64,000 bases of DNA from Polynucleobacter sp. AP-Kolm-20A-A1 (GCF_018688315.1 NZ_CP061315.1:1240001-1304000); one strand, 5' to 3'; positions 19,567 to 28,760 are shown, counted from the stretch's first letter. Notes: generated from the sequence alone by a model not told the origin. Made by a program: numbers and translations.

Positions 19567-20412
19567 ATGAATCCACTTGATACGCCATTGGGCTTTAGCA
19601 CCAATTTTCTGTTTGTACCTGGGACTCGCCCAGAGCGCTTTGCCAAGGCCTTAGATAGTGGCGCTAGTGGCGTCGTATTGGATCTAGAAGACGCAGTGGC
19701 AGAAGAAGATAAAGAATCTGCACGCAATGCTATTCGCGCTGCATGGCCAAGCTTTACTCCCGAACAAAAGAAACGCCTAGTCATTCGCACAAATTCTCCT
19801 GGTAGCAAGTTCTACTCAGCTGACTTAATCTTGGCGCAAGAACTGCAGGTTGGCTGCTTACTGATTCCCAAAAGTGAATCACGCGATCAAATTAATGGCG
19901 CCGCTTTGATATTGCCTGATACCGCCATCATTCCGATGATAGAAACAGCGATTGGCTTAGACCAACTGAAAGAAATTGCAAACTCCAACCAGGTGATTCG
20001 CCTTGCTATAGGAAATTTAGATTTACAAGCTGATCTTGGAATGGTGTGCGACCGCCAAGAAACAGAATTACAAACTGCGCGCTATCAAATTGTGCTGGCA
20101 TCTCGTCTTGCACAAATTGCCCCTCCTATTGATGGGGTTACACCATCTACCGATGATATTGAGCGCATTACTGATGATGCTGAGCGCGCCAAGCGCATGG
20201 GCTTTGGCGGCAAGTTATGCATCCACCCAAAGCAAGTCAGCATTGTTGTTAAAGCCTTTACCCCAACGGAGGAAGAGCTGGCGTGGGCTGCACGGGTTAT
20301 TGAGGCCGATAAGGCGTCCAAAGGGGGTGCAGTGAAGCTGGATGGCCGCATGATCGATCGACCAGTAGTCTTACTAGCCCAAAGAACCTTGGCAATTACT
20401 GGTAAACACTAG
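19567..20412 (+). CDS. HpcH/HpaI aldolase, CitE-like CoA-ester lyase
   Basis: 281 residues. TIM-barrel lyase of the citrate lyase beta / malyl-CoA / citramalyl-CoA lyase group. Visible: FVPGTRPERFAKAL near 18, the metal-binding VLDLEDAVAEEDK near 38-50, LVIRTNSP near 77, ETAIGL with the second metal-binding Glu near 124, and KLCIHPKQV near 215. Members split a 3-hydroxyacyl-CoA to acetyl-CoA plus pyruvate or glyoxylate. Follows the MmgE/PrpD gene by 15 bases. With the upstream hydratase this suggests cleavage of a citramalyl-type CoA ester (inference). Confidence 0.9.
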   Translation: MNPLDTPLGFSTNFLFVPGTRPERFAKALDSGASGVVLDLEDAVAEEDKESARNAIRAAWPSFTPEQKKRLVIRTNSPGSKFYSADLILAQELQVGCLLIPKSESRDQINGAALILPDTAIIPMIETAIGLDQLKEIANSNQVIRLAIGNLDLQADLGMVCDRQETELQTARYQIVLASRLAQIAPPIDGVTPSTDDIERITDDAERAKRMGFGGKLCIHPKQVSIVVKAFTPTEEELAWAARVIEADKASKGGAVKLDGRMIDRPVVLLAQRTLAITGKH

Positions 20413-20482
20413 GGTTTTTGCGAGACAAATAAGTAACAAAACTGGCAAAATTGGTCTACACAAAAACAAGATGGAGACCAAA

Positions 20483-21472
20483 GTGAAAATCAAGCAATTC
20501 TTATCTTCCGGAATAGTCGCAGCATTGACTGCCGGCGCACTTCTAAGTACTAGTGCGCTCGCACAAAAAGATTGGCCGACTAAATCAATCACACTGATTG
20601 TTCCTTTTGCAGCCGGCGGACCAACTGACTCTGTTGCACGCTTAATTGCAGTGCCAATGGGTCAAGCCCTTGGACAAACTGTTGTTGTTGAAAACGTGAA
20701 TGGTGCTGGCGGAACAATTGCTAGTACTAAAGTTGCACGTGCAGCACCAGATGGCTACACAATCTATTTGCATCATATGGGCATGGCAACTGCTAATGCA
20801 CTTTATGACAAGCTCCCATACGATCCATTGAGTAACTTTGAATACATTGGCCAAGTAGCTGATGTGCCAATGGTACTTTTGGGTAAAAAAGATTTGCCAG
20901 CAAATAACTTCAAAGAGCTCGAAGCCTATATCAAAGCAAATGGCTCTAAAGTAACAATGGCTAATGCTGGCCCTGGCGCTGTTTCACAACTTTGCGGCCT
21001 ACTCTTTCAGAGTCGCATGGGCGTCAAGCTAACCAACATCCCTTACAAAGGAACTGGCCCTGCTCTGACAGACTTATTGGGCGGTCAGGTTGATTTGCTG
21101 TGCGACCAAACCACTCAAACCATTCCCTATATTAAGGATGGTCGTGTGAAAGCCTTCGGTACAACTACTTTAAAACGCTTGCCAGCCATTCCAAATGTAC
21201 CTACTTTGGATGAGCAGGGCTTAAAAGGCTTTGAAGTCAAAGTTTGGCACGGCATGTACACACCAAAAGGCGTTCCAAAACCAATCTTGGATAAATTGAA
21301 TGCCGCTTTGAAAAAAGCACTCAATTCTCCTGATGTTAAAAAACGTTTAGAGGATGCCAATATCGATATCGTCTCTCAAGACAAAATGACTCCTACTGGC
21401 CTCAAGTCTCATCTTGAAGCTGAAATCAATAAATGGGGTCCAATTATCCGTAAGTCCAATATTCCGGACTAA
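20483..21472 (+). CDS. Bug-family periplasmic solute-binding receptor
   Basis: About 329 residues from a GTG at 20483 that has a GGAG site six bases upstream; an ATG at 20471 in frame has no such site. Signal peptide ends SALAQ. The mature start DWPTKSITLIVPFAAGGPTD is the Bug/TctC hallmark, followed by ANAGPGAVSQL and IPYKGTGPALTDLLGGQVD. These high-affinity receptors feed tripartite tricarboxylate transporters or act as sensors. No TctA/TctB membrane gene is nearby. Its position after the CoA-ester genes suggests it binds their substrate, perhaps a C5 dicarboxylate. A strong bidirectional terminator follows. Confidence 0.92.
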   Translation: MKIKQFLSSGIVAALTAGALLSTSALAQKDWPTKSITLIVPFAAGGPTDSVARLIAVPMGQALGQTVVVENVNGAGGTIASTKVARAAPDGYTIYLHHMGMATANALYDKLPYDPLSNFEYIGQVADVPMVLLGKKDLPANNFKELEAYIKANGSKVTMANAGPGAVSQLCGLLFQSRMGVKLTNIPYKGTGPALTDLLGGQVDLLCDQTTQTIPYIKDGRVKAFGTTTLKRLPAIPNVPTLDEQGLKGFEVKVWHGMYTPKGVPKPILDKLNAALKKALNSPDVKKRLEDANIDIVSQDKMTPTGLKSHLEAEINKWGPIIRKSNIPD

Positions 21473-21490
21473 GCGTAGTTTCTCCAAAGA

Positions 21491-21520
21491 AAAAGCCAGC
21501 TAACTTAGCTGGCTTTTTTG
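21491..21520. terminator. Bidirectional rho-independent terminator
   Basis: A perfect 9-bp stem (GCCAGCTAA/TTAGCTGGC) with A-rich sequence before and six T after. It lies between the Bug receptor gene (ends 21472) and the convergent Rap1a-like gene (ends 21534) and can serve both. Confidence 0.9.
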
Positions 21521-21533
21521 TTATTCAGTGCTG

Positions 21534-21902
21534 TTATTTACAAGGGTAATTAACCGTAAAAAAGCGCATTAAGGTTTTTGCTGCTTTCTCATTATTGAAC
21601 TGAGGATTAGTCTTGGACCACGCCAAAAACTTTTGCAAGATCTCATTGCGAGTCTCGCTTCTTTCTCCAAAGCAGATGGCTGGCTTCGCGTCTTGACGAC
21701 GGTTTGCTAAGTACCCCTGATACACACCCTCTCCAAAACCAAAACAGAAACTGCGGCCTTGTTCGTCATCAGGATTTTTGCAGAGCTCAACAAATGCAGT
21801 GGTGCTCGCATCGTCCGCCGGGAGATCCTTCTGCGCAAAAGCACTTGGCACAAAGGAAAGAATGGATGCCGTGAGTATGAATGCTGCTGTTAATGTTTTC
21901 AT
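21534..21902 (-). CDS. Rap1a/Tai-like small secreted protein
   Basis: 122 residues from the ATG at 21902 (an upstream frame overlaps the DUF3300 gene and is rejected). Signal peptide 1-23, ending AFA-Q. The mature part has four Cys-containing positions and the pattern C-x(10)-FCFGFGEGVYQGYL, a C-terminal helix and a final NYPC, which resembles the Rap1a/Tai domain first known from type VI secretion immunity proteins. Many members of this domain are not tied to secretion systems, and none is seen here. Begins 22 bases after the DUF3300 gene, so probably co-transcribed. Confidence 0.75.
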   Translation of the reverse strand: MKTLTAAFILTASILSFVPSAFAQKDLPADDASTTAFVELCKNPDDEQGRSFCFGFGEGVYQGYLANRRQDAKPAICFGERSETRNEILQKFLAWSKTNPQFNNEKAAKTLMRFFTVNYPCK

Positions 21903-21924
21903 GGTTCTCTTCTCTAAATAATAG

Positions 21925-23178
21925 TTAACGTCTAAAGCCACCCATATGACCCCCGCCAAATCCACCCATGCGGCCAGCGCCGCCGCCATTAAATCCACTC
22001 ATGCGACTGCTACCGCCACCATATCCACCGCCGCCAAAGCCGCCCATGTGACCGCCACCATAGCTGCTGGAGCGATCTTGATTTCCATCAAAGCGAGCTT
22101 GATCACGCAAAGCGTTTTCTTGAGCGGCCTCACGATAAGCATTGGGATCAGATCTATCCATCTGGGCGTCATTGCGGGCTTCTTGATTTAGTCGGTCCGC
22201 TTGATTCCGCTCTTGAGGGGTTGCGTCTTTCTGGAATGCATTATTGGCTCGTTGACCATCCATTCTGGCAGCCTGCCTCTCCCCTGGGGTGGCATTATTT
22301 TTCCAATCATTTAGCAAACGTTGCTGGTTAGCGATATTGGCTGGCCCAATAATTGGACGAGACGGTACGCGCCCAGAAGAGTTGATGGTCGTTGAGTTAA
22401 TCGTGCCGCTATTCCAATTTGGATAGGTCCAAAAACCATCACCAATCATGAAGCCCACACCAAAAGTCATTAGCCCCCAAGCAGGATCATAAATAGGGTA
22501 TGGCGGATAATCTGAATAAGGCCATGGTCCATAAACAACCGTAGGGTTATAGCTCGGGATGTAAACCACTTTTGTATTGGCCGGACTAATTAAGATGTTT
22601 CCGCTTGCGTCGGTAGTAACAGTAATTTGTTTATTCGATTTCAGGGTGCCGGCTTTAATGGCCATTTTTCTAAGATCCTGAACCGCCTTCATGGTATCTG
22701 CAGCTTGGAGCTTATAAGCGTTACCTAGATTCTGGGTCCACTGTAACTTGCTACCCATCATGTTGAATGCACTTGGAAATGACATTAGTGATTTCACACT
22801 GTCATTCCAGGATTGCGCCTTCAGTGCATTTTGCAGATCATCGCCCTTTAATGCAGCATTACTATTTCGCCAGTTATAGGCTTCAGCCACTTCTAGCGGA
22901 TAAGTAGAGGCTAGAAGCATTAGTGAGAGCAAAGAATCTGGATAGAGCGCTACTGGCGAAACCAATGACTGCAATTGCTGTGAAGAAATCGTTTGTGGGC
23001 CAGCGTTATAGCTTGGATCCTCGTTATAGCCTTGGGGGTAGTAGTCCCCGCTAGATTGATATGGACCAGGATTCATCACACAACCATTGAGCAGAGATCC
23101 AAAAGCAAGCGTTGCTAGCGCTAGCAACCCCAGCTTTTTACTCAATATAGGAATACTTGATTGGCTTGTCTGTTTCAT
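21925..23178 (-). CDS. DUF3300 domain lipoprotein with Gly-rich tail
   Basis: 417 residues. An N-terminal lipoprotein signal with lipobox LNGC (Cys about 32) predicts an outer-membrane or periplasmic anchor. The DUF3300 domain covers about 60-260, recognisable from SLVSPVALYPDSLLSLMLLASTYP (read in part as VALYPDSLL) and VVYIPSYNPTVVYGPW. A charged coiled region (270-350) follows and the last 60 residues are a Gly/Met/Arg repeat tail (GGHMGGFGGGG). Function unknown in the family. Upstream of and probably co-transcribed with the Rap1a-like gene. Confidence 0.88.
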   Translation of the reverse strand: MKQTSQSSIPILSKKLGLLALATLAFGSLLNGCVMNPGPYQSSGDYYPQGYNEDPSYNAGPQTISSQQLQSLVSPVALYPDSLLSLMLLASTYPLEVAEAYNWRNSNAALKGDDLQNALKAQSWNDSVKSLMSFPSAFNMMGSKLQWTQNLGNAYKLQAADTMKAVQDLRKMAIKAGTLKSNKQITVTTDASGNILISPANTKVVYIPSYNPTVVYGPWPYSDYPPYPIYDPAWGLMTFGVGFMIGDGFWTYPNWNSGTINSTTINSSGRVPSRPIIGPANIANQQRLLNDWKNNATPGERQAARMDGQRANNAFQKDATPQERNQADRLNQEARNDAQMDRSDPNAYREAAQENALRDQARFDGNQDRSSSYGGGHMGGFGGGGYGGGSSRMSGFNGGGAGRMGGFGGGHMGGFRR

Positions 23179-23266
23179 ATCTGCCTCAGTATGGATTTAT
23201 TCATAGCGATCTTTTGAAATAACTCACTAGATTCATCTCAATGTACTACTTTACGTTTAATTAGCA

Positions 23267-23887
23267 TTAACCCGGTCTAAATAGATAGCCAGAACGAGCC
23301 TTATCACGTCGCCTTCTATACATGGCGCCTATGAAAGCAACTAGCGCCCAAACTGCTAAAAATGGATCTAGTAAGTAGTCCCATAAATTTGCAGACTCAT
23401 GCCAATGAGCTGCCCAGGCAAGAATGGCTACAGAAATAATCCAAACACCCTTGCTCCATCCAGCAAACCCACAAACCACTGCCACCAAAATCACGGCAAT
23501 GAAGAAAGCAATAGAGCCGTAGCCCCATCCATATGGGTCAAACATACCAAGCCCTAAGGCTAAGGGATAAAAAATCAATGCAATCAGGGCGATGACAAAT
23601 TGAAAGCCAATTGGCGTTGGCTTATTTTTTGGCAATAAGGCACTCCAAAGTAAGAGCATGGTTACGACACTGAGATCTCCAACTACACCACGTACATATG
23701 CAGCAATAGGCAGCTCAACTGGAAGTCCAAGCGGCCAGAAAAAGAGATTTGTGAGGACCAACACCAAAATCACCTTGGCAATAAAAGGCCACCCCTTCGG
23801 AGAGAGCTTTTGCAAAAACCAAATAATCAACACAGCACTAGTGAGCGACATCTCTAACAAGGCAATGGTTTGCATGAGGCTATTCAT
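23267..23887 (-). CDS. Hypothetical multi-pass membrane protein
   Basis: 206 residues, not recognised. About five or six hydrophobic segments (near 5-25, 35-55, 68-86, 97-115, 125-150, 175-190) and a strongly basic C-terminus (YRRRRDKARSG) predict an inner-membrane protein with a cytoplasmic tail. Its start overlaps the stop of the sialidase-like gene by one base (TAATG), so it is translationally coupled to it and to the ArnT-like glycosyltransferase. This suggests it assists the same envelope glycan process, but no function can be assigned. Confidence 0.75.
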   Translation of the reverse strand: MNSLMQTIALLEMSLTSAVLIIWFLQKLSPKGWPFIAKVILVLVLTNLFFWPLGLPVELPIAAYVRGVVGDLSVVTMLLLWSALLPKNKPTPIGFQFVIALIALIFYPLALGLGMFDPYGWGYGSIAFFIAVILVAVVCGFAGWSKGVWIISVAILAWAAHWHESANLWDYLLDPFLAVWALVAFIGAMYRRRRDKARSGYLFRPG

Positions 23888-25131
23888 TAGTTAACCTCCT
23901 TAACAACGCTAGCATTGGCATCTGGTTCGCCCGCTGAAAATTGACTAAAAGCGCGTTTCAACCATGCGCCCGAAAAATAACGATGCCGAATCTTTTTGCG
24001 ATCCCAGGTATATACCAAATGTGCATCATTGCCATCGACAGTAATTAAATACGGATAGGAAAACTCTTTACGTTGCTCATCAGCCAAAGCACCATCATCC
24101 TCTAACACCTCAACAGTTTGCCAACGGTCAGATTTAGCATCGCTAATTAAAAGGACCAAGCGATAGCGGCCGGCTTCAATATTGTTTAATACCAGCAAGC
24201 GAGCGCCACTATTGAGTGTCAGCCCTGTCACCGCAGAATTTGGATTGGCAATTGGCAAATCCTCTGAAACTTGCCAGGATTGACCTGAGTTCTGGGTGTA
24301 GCTCACCGGAATCTGTTTGGGCTTTCCAGAACTGCGTGTTTGCCGAAATACTGCAATGGCATCTTGAGGATCATTCACAAAAAGTAATGGCTGAATCGCA
24401 CTGCGCCCGGAGCTCATGCGACGCTTATCTATCACTTGGCCAGCATCAATTCTCAAGAATTCCCCAAAGCGCCCTATCCACTCGTGATATGCAGGCAGAC
24501 CAAGGCGGCCATCAGAAAATTGCACTGCTGGTGATTTAACCAGCGTACTTAAATTAATTAATGGAGAGCTAATCAATCTTTGAGGATTGCTCCAAGTTAA
24601 CCCTTCATCATCAGAAACAATTGAGGAGATTGAACTTCCAGCCCATCCACCAATAGAGACAGTGACAAAGAAAAGTTGTAAGCGTCCATCAGCCAGTCTG
24701 GTCGGCACAGGATTGCCTAATTTAGCAATGTAGCGAGATAACCCTTTTTCAGCACTAATGCGATCCATCGCCACAGTGGGGGCGCTCCATTGATTGGCTT
24801 TTGGGTCAAAAACAGCGCTATAGATAGCCACATCAGCAGCACCCTCGCGACTGCCAGCAAACCAAAAAGCACGAATTGCGCCATCTTTCAGGGCGATCAG
24901 TGAGGCAGCATGAACAGATGCGGCGCCGGTATCTGGCAACCATGTTGCTATCGGATTGGCAATGCTAGGCTTGCTGGCTAGCTTTGCTTTTGGTGGCAAG
25001 ACTTGCTCAGCTTCTTCAACCGGATTGCCTGCAGTAACGGTAAACGGCGCCCAAACTGGACGACTATCGATATGCAAGAACCCAGTCACACTTGCAAGCA
25101 ATAAAAAACAAAAGGCTATGACACGACTCAT
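23887..25131 (-). CDS. Sialidase-like (BNR repeat) protein
   Basis: 414 residues with an N-terminal membrane or signal segment (1-18). A six-bladed propeller of the sialidase superfamily is suggested by Asp-box repeats SDDEGLTWSNP (about 168) and TQNSGQSWQVS (about 285) and by GSREGAADVAIY near 95. True sialidases use an Arg triad and a Tyr/Glu pair, which cannot be placed with certainty here. Its start overlaps the ArnT-like gene stop as ATGA. A glycan-binding or glycan-cleaving envelope protein is likely; sialic acid as substrate is unproven. Confidence 0.8.
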   Translation of the reverse strand: MSRVIAFCFLLLASVTGFLHIDSRPVWAPFTVTAGNPVEEAEQVLPPKAKLASKPSIANPIATWLPDTGAASVHAASLIALKDGAIRAFWFAGSREGAADVAIYSAVFDPKANQWSAPTVAMDRISAEKGLSRYIAKLGNPVPTRLADGRLQLFFVTVSIGGWAGSSISSIVSDDEGLTWSNPQRLISSPLINLSTLVKSPAVQFSDGRLGLPAYHEWIGRFGEFLRIDAGQVIDKRRMSSGRSAIQPLLFVNDPQDAIAVFRQTRSSGKPKQIPVSYTQNSGQSWQVSEDLPIANPNSAVTGLTLNSGARLLVLNNIEAGRYRLVLLISDAKSDRWQTVEVLEDDGALADEQRKEFSYPYLITVDGNDAHLVYTWDRKKIRHRYFSGAWLKRAFSQFSAGEPDANASVVKEVN

Positions 25132-26849
25132 CTACAAACATCCTTGATATTGGAAAGCTCTGGAATACTCGCTGGAGTAGAAACCAGATACTCAATCACA
25201 AATAGATGTTTCCCTATTTGCCCTTTAAACATTTCTACAATCTCTTCATTGGAGTGGCGAGCCCGCATCTCCATTCTTTGGCCGATGATTTGGCAAGATT
25301 CACATAATTCTGGCGCAACTCCCAAGGGGGTCTGCACTGCTACAAGAGGGTAAGCAGTTGTGAGTCCGTTGATATCGCCAGCATCTTTGGCTAGATACCC
25401 GTGCAACTTTGCTCCAGGCATCAGCAACCTGTACTCTTCGTCTTTAGCGCGATAGTCACAGGGAATCCAAACATCTTTACCTTGGAGCTGAGCAATGGAT
25501 GCTGAAGAAAAGTGTCCTAAGCGCCCCTCTAGAGGCGCCAAGCTACTGGTTAAAGCGCAATACACTACAAAACATCCCGCCAATGAGACAGTCTTAGTGA
25601 GGTTTGGTCTAACCAATCCCGCCAAGACAATCATCAATCCTGCGGCCATGAGGATCCAATGACAATATGAGTAGATCCAGGCTCCAGCCCCCTCAATGAA
25701 TGGCATGAGCTGTAGGTTGACGCCAATCCAAAGAAGTAGTGATAGCACTATCAATTGCAACGCCAAGGCAATCCGGAAACCCCATAAAGGTAACTTTTCC
25801 CAATACAAAGCAATCAATGCGGCGAGTGCTGGCATTACTGGCAATAAGTAACGACCAGAGCGTTGGCTTGGCAAACTAAAGACCAACAAGAATGCGCCAA
25901 CCAATAACAACAAGAGTACTTCTTCAAAAGATAAAAAGCGTCGGCCACGCCAGCATTGCACTAATGTTGATATCAATACAAAACTAAATAGACCTGCATT
26001 TGCAATCGTGGTGATGAGCAACAACCAGATGCTGTCACCACCGCGAATGAAATCCATTAAATAATTAGTCTGGCGTGCAGCAAACTTGCCGGCATTTTCG
26101 CCTAGAATGAATTCACTCCAAATCGCCTCTGGATAAGGGTCCAAGGCAAACCAAAGCGCAAAGACTCCTAAAGCTAAAACACATACAAGAATGACTTTAT
26201 AGAGATCTCGCACTAAAACTTTCGGGATACTCCACTCTTGCCAACGCCAGTAATACAGACCCAAGGCAAATGATGCGGGAACAATGTAAGCAAAAGACTT
26301 GGCTAATAAGGCTAATCCGAAACAGATGCCAGAAAAAATAGGAAAAAAGAGTTTTGATTCAAATGCACTTCTGCCCCAATATAAAAGTGCGAAGAATGGC
26401 AGAGTAATCCAAAAGACTTCAGGGGGGTCAGTTAAGAACGGGCGGCCATAACGATAGGTCGCAAAAAAAGATAACCAAATTAAACTAGCCAGAATTCCAG
26501 TTTGCGTCTTGCCGCTAAATCGACGCACAGCTAGGAATAAGAAAAATGCGGTGAGGCCGGTATAGAGAACGCTAGGCCAACGAAGATTTGCCAAGGTCCA
26601 TTCACTCGCCCAGCCAGTGCTCGCAATGCCCTGCCAAAAAATGAGTGGTGGCTTGGTATTTTTAATGCCGTCCATTTGAGACTGTAGGGGCAGCCAGTTG
26701 CCAGCATCCGCCGTCATCCGAACAATGTGCATATACGGATACTCATCGCCATTTTTAGGGGCAAATCGACTATCCAGGCCGTATAGGTAGGTAAATACAC
26801 CTAAAAGCAGTATGAATAAGGCGGAACGGTATGAAAATGAAGCTCGCAT
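25128..26849 (-). CDS. ArnT/PMT-like membrane glycosyltransferase
   Basis: 573 residues. An integral-membrane GT83-like protein with about eleven to twelve hydrophobic helices. The N-terminal periplasmic loop has the catalytic-type acidic motif DSRFAPKNGDEYPYMHI near residue 25-42 (read DEYPY), corresponding to the DE motif of ArnT/PMT enzymes that use polyprenyl-phosphate sugars. PPEVFWITLPFF and SQRSGRYLLPVMPAL are also typical. It probably transfers a sugar from undecaprenyl phosphate to lipid A or another envelope acceptor. First gene of a three-gene operon with the sialidase-like and membrane proteins. Confidence 0.87.
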   Translation of the reverse strand: MRASFSYRSALFILLLGVFTYLYGLDSRFAPKNGDEYPYMHIVRMTADAGNWLPLQSQMDGIKNTKPPLIFWQGIASTGWASEWTLANLRWPSVLYTGLTAFFLFLAVRRFSGKTQTGILASLIWLSFFATYRYGRPFLTDPPEVFWITLPFFALLYWGRSAFESKLFFPIFSGICFGLALLAKSFAYIVPASFALGLYYWRWQEWSIPKVLVRDLYKVILVCVLALGVFALWFALDPYPEAIWSEFILGENAGKFAARQTNYLMDFIRGGDSIWLLLITTIANAGLFSFVLISTLVQCWRGRRFLSFEEVLLLLLVGAFLLVFSLPSQRSGRYLLPVMPALAALIALYWEKLPLWGFRIALALQLIVLSLLLWIGVNLQLMPFIEGAGAWIYSYCHWILMAAGLMIVLAGLVRPNLTKTVSLAGCFVVYCALTSSLAPLEGRLGHFSSASIAQLQGKDVWIPCDYRAKDEEYRLLMPGAKLHGYLAKDAGDINGLTTAYPLVAVQTPLGVAPELCESCQIIGQRMEMRARHSNEEIVEMFKGQIGKHLFVIEYLVSTPASIPELSNIKDVCR

Positions 26850-27030
26850 ACCTATAGTTTATAGGCCTTACAAGAAGTTCCTGCAAAACTCAATACACCC
26901 TCATTTTCTAATGAGCTTATAAAAAATGAATCTGTAAGAAGCGTCACTTTTCAGGAAGATTTTGATTAAGATGCTGGTATAGAAGAATGTAGTCAATTAC
27001 CCAGAAATATTGCCAACGGAGATAGCCCTT

Positions 27031-27363
27031 ATGCGAGCAAAGTATTTAAAACCCGCAATCCTAGCGACGATTTATATCGGCTTAAGCCAGTGGAGCACAT
27101 TTGCCCTTGCGCAAAATGCGGACGCAAGTAACTTATACAAACGCGGTCTTGCTGCAACCTGTGCCAACTGCCATGGAACTGATGGCAAAGGCGTAGTAGA
27201 TGGGGGCATGCCCTTGATCAACGGTCTGACGAGCGAGCAAATGCTTACCCAGTTAAAAGCATTTAAATCTGGTGCACGCGAAGGCACCATCATGCCGCAG
27301 CTAGCCAAAGGCTACTCTGACGAGCAACTCGAAATCATCGCCAATCAACTTGGCAAAAAATAA
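27031..27363 (+). CDS. fccA: Monohaem cytochrome c, sulfide dehydrogenase cytochrome subunit
   Basis: 110 residues from the ATG at 27031, which has GGAG nine bases upstream; a longer frame from a TTG at 27010 is less likely. Signal peptide ends FALAQ. A single class I haem site, CANCH at residues 44-48 of this start, and an axial Met candidate in GTIMPQL near 88. It accepts electrons from the flavoprotein FccB, encoded 14 bases downstream, during sulfide oxidation in the periplasm. The pairing, more than the small cytochrome itself, supports the name. Confidence 0.88.
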   Translation: MRAKYLKPAILATIYIGLSQWSTFALAQNADASNLYKRGLAATCANCHGTDGKGVVDGGMPLINGLTSEQMLTQLKAFKSGAREGTIMPQLAKGYSDEQLEIIANQLGKK

Positions 27364-27377
27364 TAAAGGAGCACATC

Positions 27378-28652
27378 ATGGATCGTCGACACTTTATTGG
27401 TAATAGCGCGGCTGCGCTTGGCTTGCTGGCTGGCTTCTCAGGCCAAGCTCGTGCCAATTTACAGAAAGCAGAAATTCTTGTTATTGGCGGTGGTTACGGT
27501 GGCGCAACTGCCGCTAAGTACCTGCGCCTCTTCTCTAACAACACCGCCAAAGTCACGCTGATTGAGCCAAACGCATCGTTTGTGTCTTGCCCACTCTCGA
27601 ATTTAGTAGTTGGCGGCTCACGCACACTTTCAGAAATCACTACGCCTTACGACAATCTGAGCAAGCGACATGGCGTAAAGATTATTCAAGATAGCGTTGC
27701 CAGCATTGATACAGACAAAAAAACTGTCAAGCTTGCGTCTGGAAAAACTTTGCGTTACGACAAGGCTGTTGTTTCACCTGGTGTTACCTTGATGATGAAT
27801 AGCATTGAAGGTTTGGCGCAAGCAAATAAAGCAGGCGTTACTTTGCAAGCCTGGAAGGCAGGGCCTGAAACAGTAGCACTTCATAAGCAATTGGCGTCTA
27901 TGCGAGATGGCGGAACTTTTGCCATTAGCATCCCAGAAGCCCCGTATCGCTGCCCTCCTGGACCGTATGAGCGCGCTTGCCAGGTTGCCAACTACCTAAA
28001 GCAAAACAAGCCCAAATCTAAGGTGTTGATTTTGGACGCAAACCAGGATGTCACATCTAAGGGCGCTCTTTTCAAAAAAGTCTGGGCCGAGCAATACGCA
28101 GGAATGATTGAGTACTTACCTAAGTACAACGTCACTGCAGTTGATGCAAAGACCAAAACCGTTAAGTTTGAAGTACAAGATGACATCAAAGCAGACGTTT
28201 TAAATTTATTGCCTGCAATGAGCGCCGGAGAAATCGCCGTTAAAACCGGTTTAGCAAATGCTAATGGTCGCTGGGTCAATGTGAACTTCCTCAATTTTGA
28301 ATCCACAGCACAGAAAGATATTCACGTGCTCGGCGATTCCATTCAAATTGCACCTGCCATGCCCAAGTCTGGACACATGGCAAATCAACATGCAAAAGTA
28401 GCTGCCGCTGCTATTGTGGCGGAACTCAGTGGTTGGGAAATTAATCCAGCTCCAGTTCTCACCAATACCTGCTACAGCTTTGTGAATGAAAAGGAAGTGG
28501 TTCATGTGGCCAGCGTTCACCAATACAACGCTGCTGAGAAAACCTTTAAAACGGTTCCTGGATCTGGAGGTCTATCTCCGGCACCATCCACGCTAGAAGG
28601 GGTCTATGCATGGGGTTGGGCTCACAATATCTGGGCAGACAGCCTGGGTTGA
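27378..28652 (+). CDS. fccB: Flavocytochrome c sulfide dehydrogenase, flavoprotein subunit
   Basis: 424 residues. A Tat-type signal begins DRRHFIGNSAAALGL and ends ARA. The Rossmann FAD motif is VIGGGYGGATAAKYL at about 36-50. The Cys in FVSCPLSNLVVGG near residue 72 corresponds to the covalent flavin attachment site. RCPPGPYERAC near 193-203 matches a redox-active Cys region, and a C-terminal FCSD flavin-binding domain follows (HVASVHQYN on). The enzyme oxidises sulfide to sulfur or polysulfide and passes electrons to FccA. Ribosome-binding site AAGGAG. A weak hairpin with a T-run follows. Confidence 0.93.
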   Translation: MDRRHFIGNSAAALGLLAGFSGQARANLQKAEILVIGGGYGGATAAKYLRLFSNNTAKVTLIEPNASFVSCPLSNLVVGGSRTLSEITTPYDNLSKRHGVKIIQDSVASIDTDKKTVKLASGKTLRYDKAVVSPGVTLMMNSIEGLAQANKAGVTLQAWKAGPETVALHKQLASMRDGGTFAISIPEAPYRCPPGPYERACQVANYLKQNKPKSKVLILDANQDVTSKGALFKKVWAEQYAGMIEYLPKYNVTAVDAKTKTVKFEVQDDIKADVLNLLPAMSAGEIAVKTGLANANGRWVNVNFLNFESTAQKDIHVLGDSIQIAPAMPKSGHMANQHAKVAAAAIVAELSGWEINPAPVLTNTCYSFVNEKEVVHVASVHQYNAAEKTFKTVPGSGGLSPAPSTLEGVYAWGWAHNIWADSLG

Positions 28653-28679
28653 CCTAAGTCAATTCTTCCCAAAAAAAAC

Positions 28680-28700
28680 AGGCCATAGTGCCTCTTTTTT
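28680..28700 (+). terminator. Weak terminator after fccB
   Basis: A short stem (AGGC/GCCT, 6-base loop) followed by six T, 28 bases after the fccB stop. The stem is only four base pairs, so it is a tentative call. Confidence 0.4.
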
Positions 28701-28701
28701 G

Positions 28702-28729
28702 TTTACATGAGCAGATAGATACCTATACT
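28702..28729 (+). promoter_or_regulatory. Sigma70-type promoter of psiE
   Basis: TTTACA at 28702-28707 and TATACT at 28724-28729 are separated by 16 bases. Each hexamer matches the consensus at five of six positions. The psiE ATG lies 31 bases beyond. No PHO-box-like repeat was seen here. Confidence 0.55.
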
Positions 28730-28760
28730 GGGTAAAACACATCAGAAAACTGGAGACTTC

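Noticed and set aside
21534..21902. Type VI secretion immunity protein
   Set aside because: The Rap1a-like domain is found, but no effector, VgrG or Hcp gene is in the window.
28681..28760. PHO box in front of psiE
   Set aside because: No CTGTCA-like pair with 11-base spacing was found; only an ordinary sigma70-type promoter is visible.
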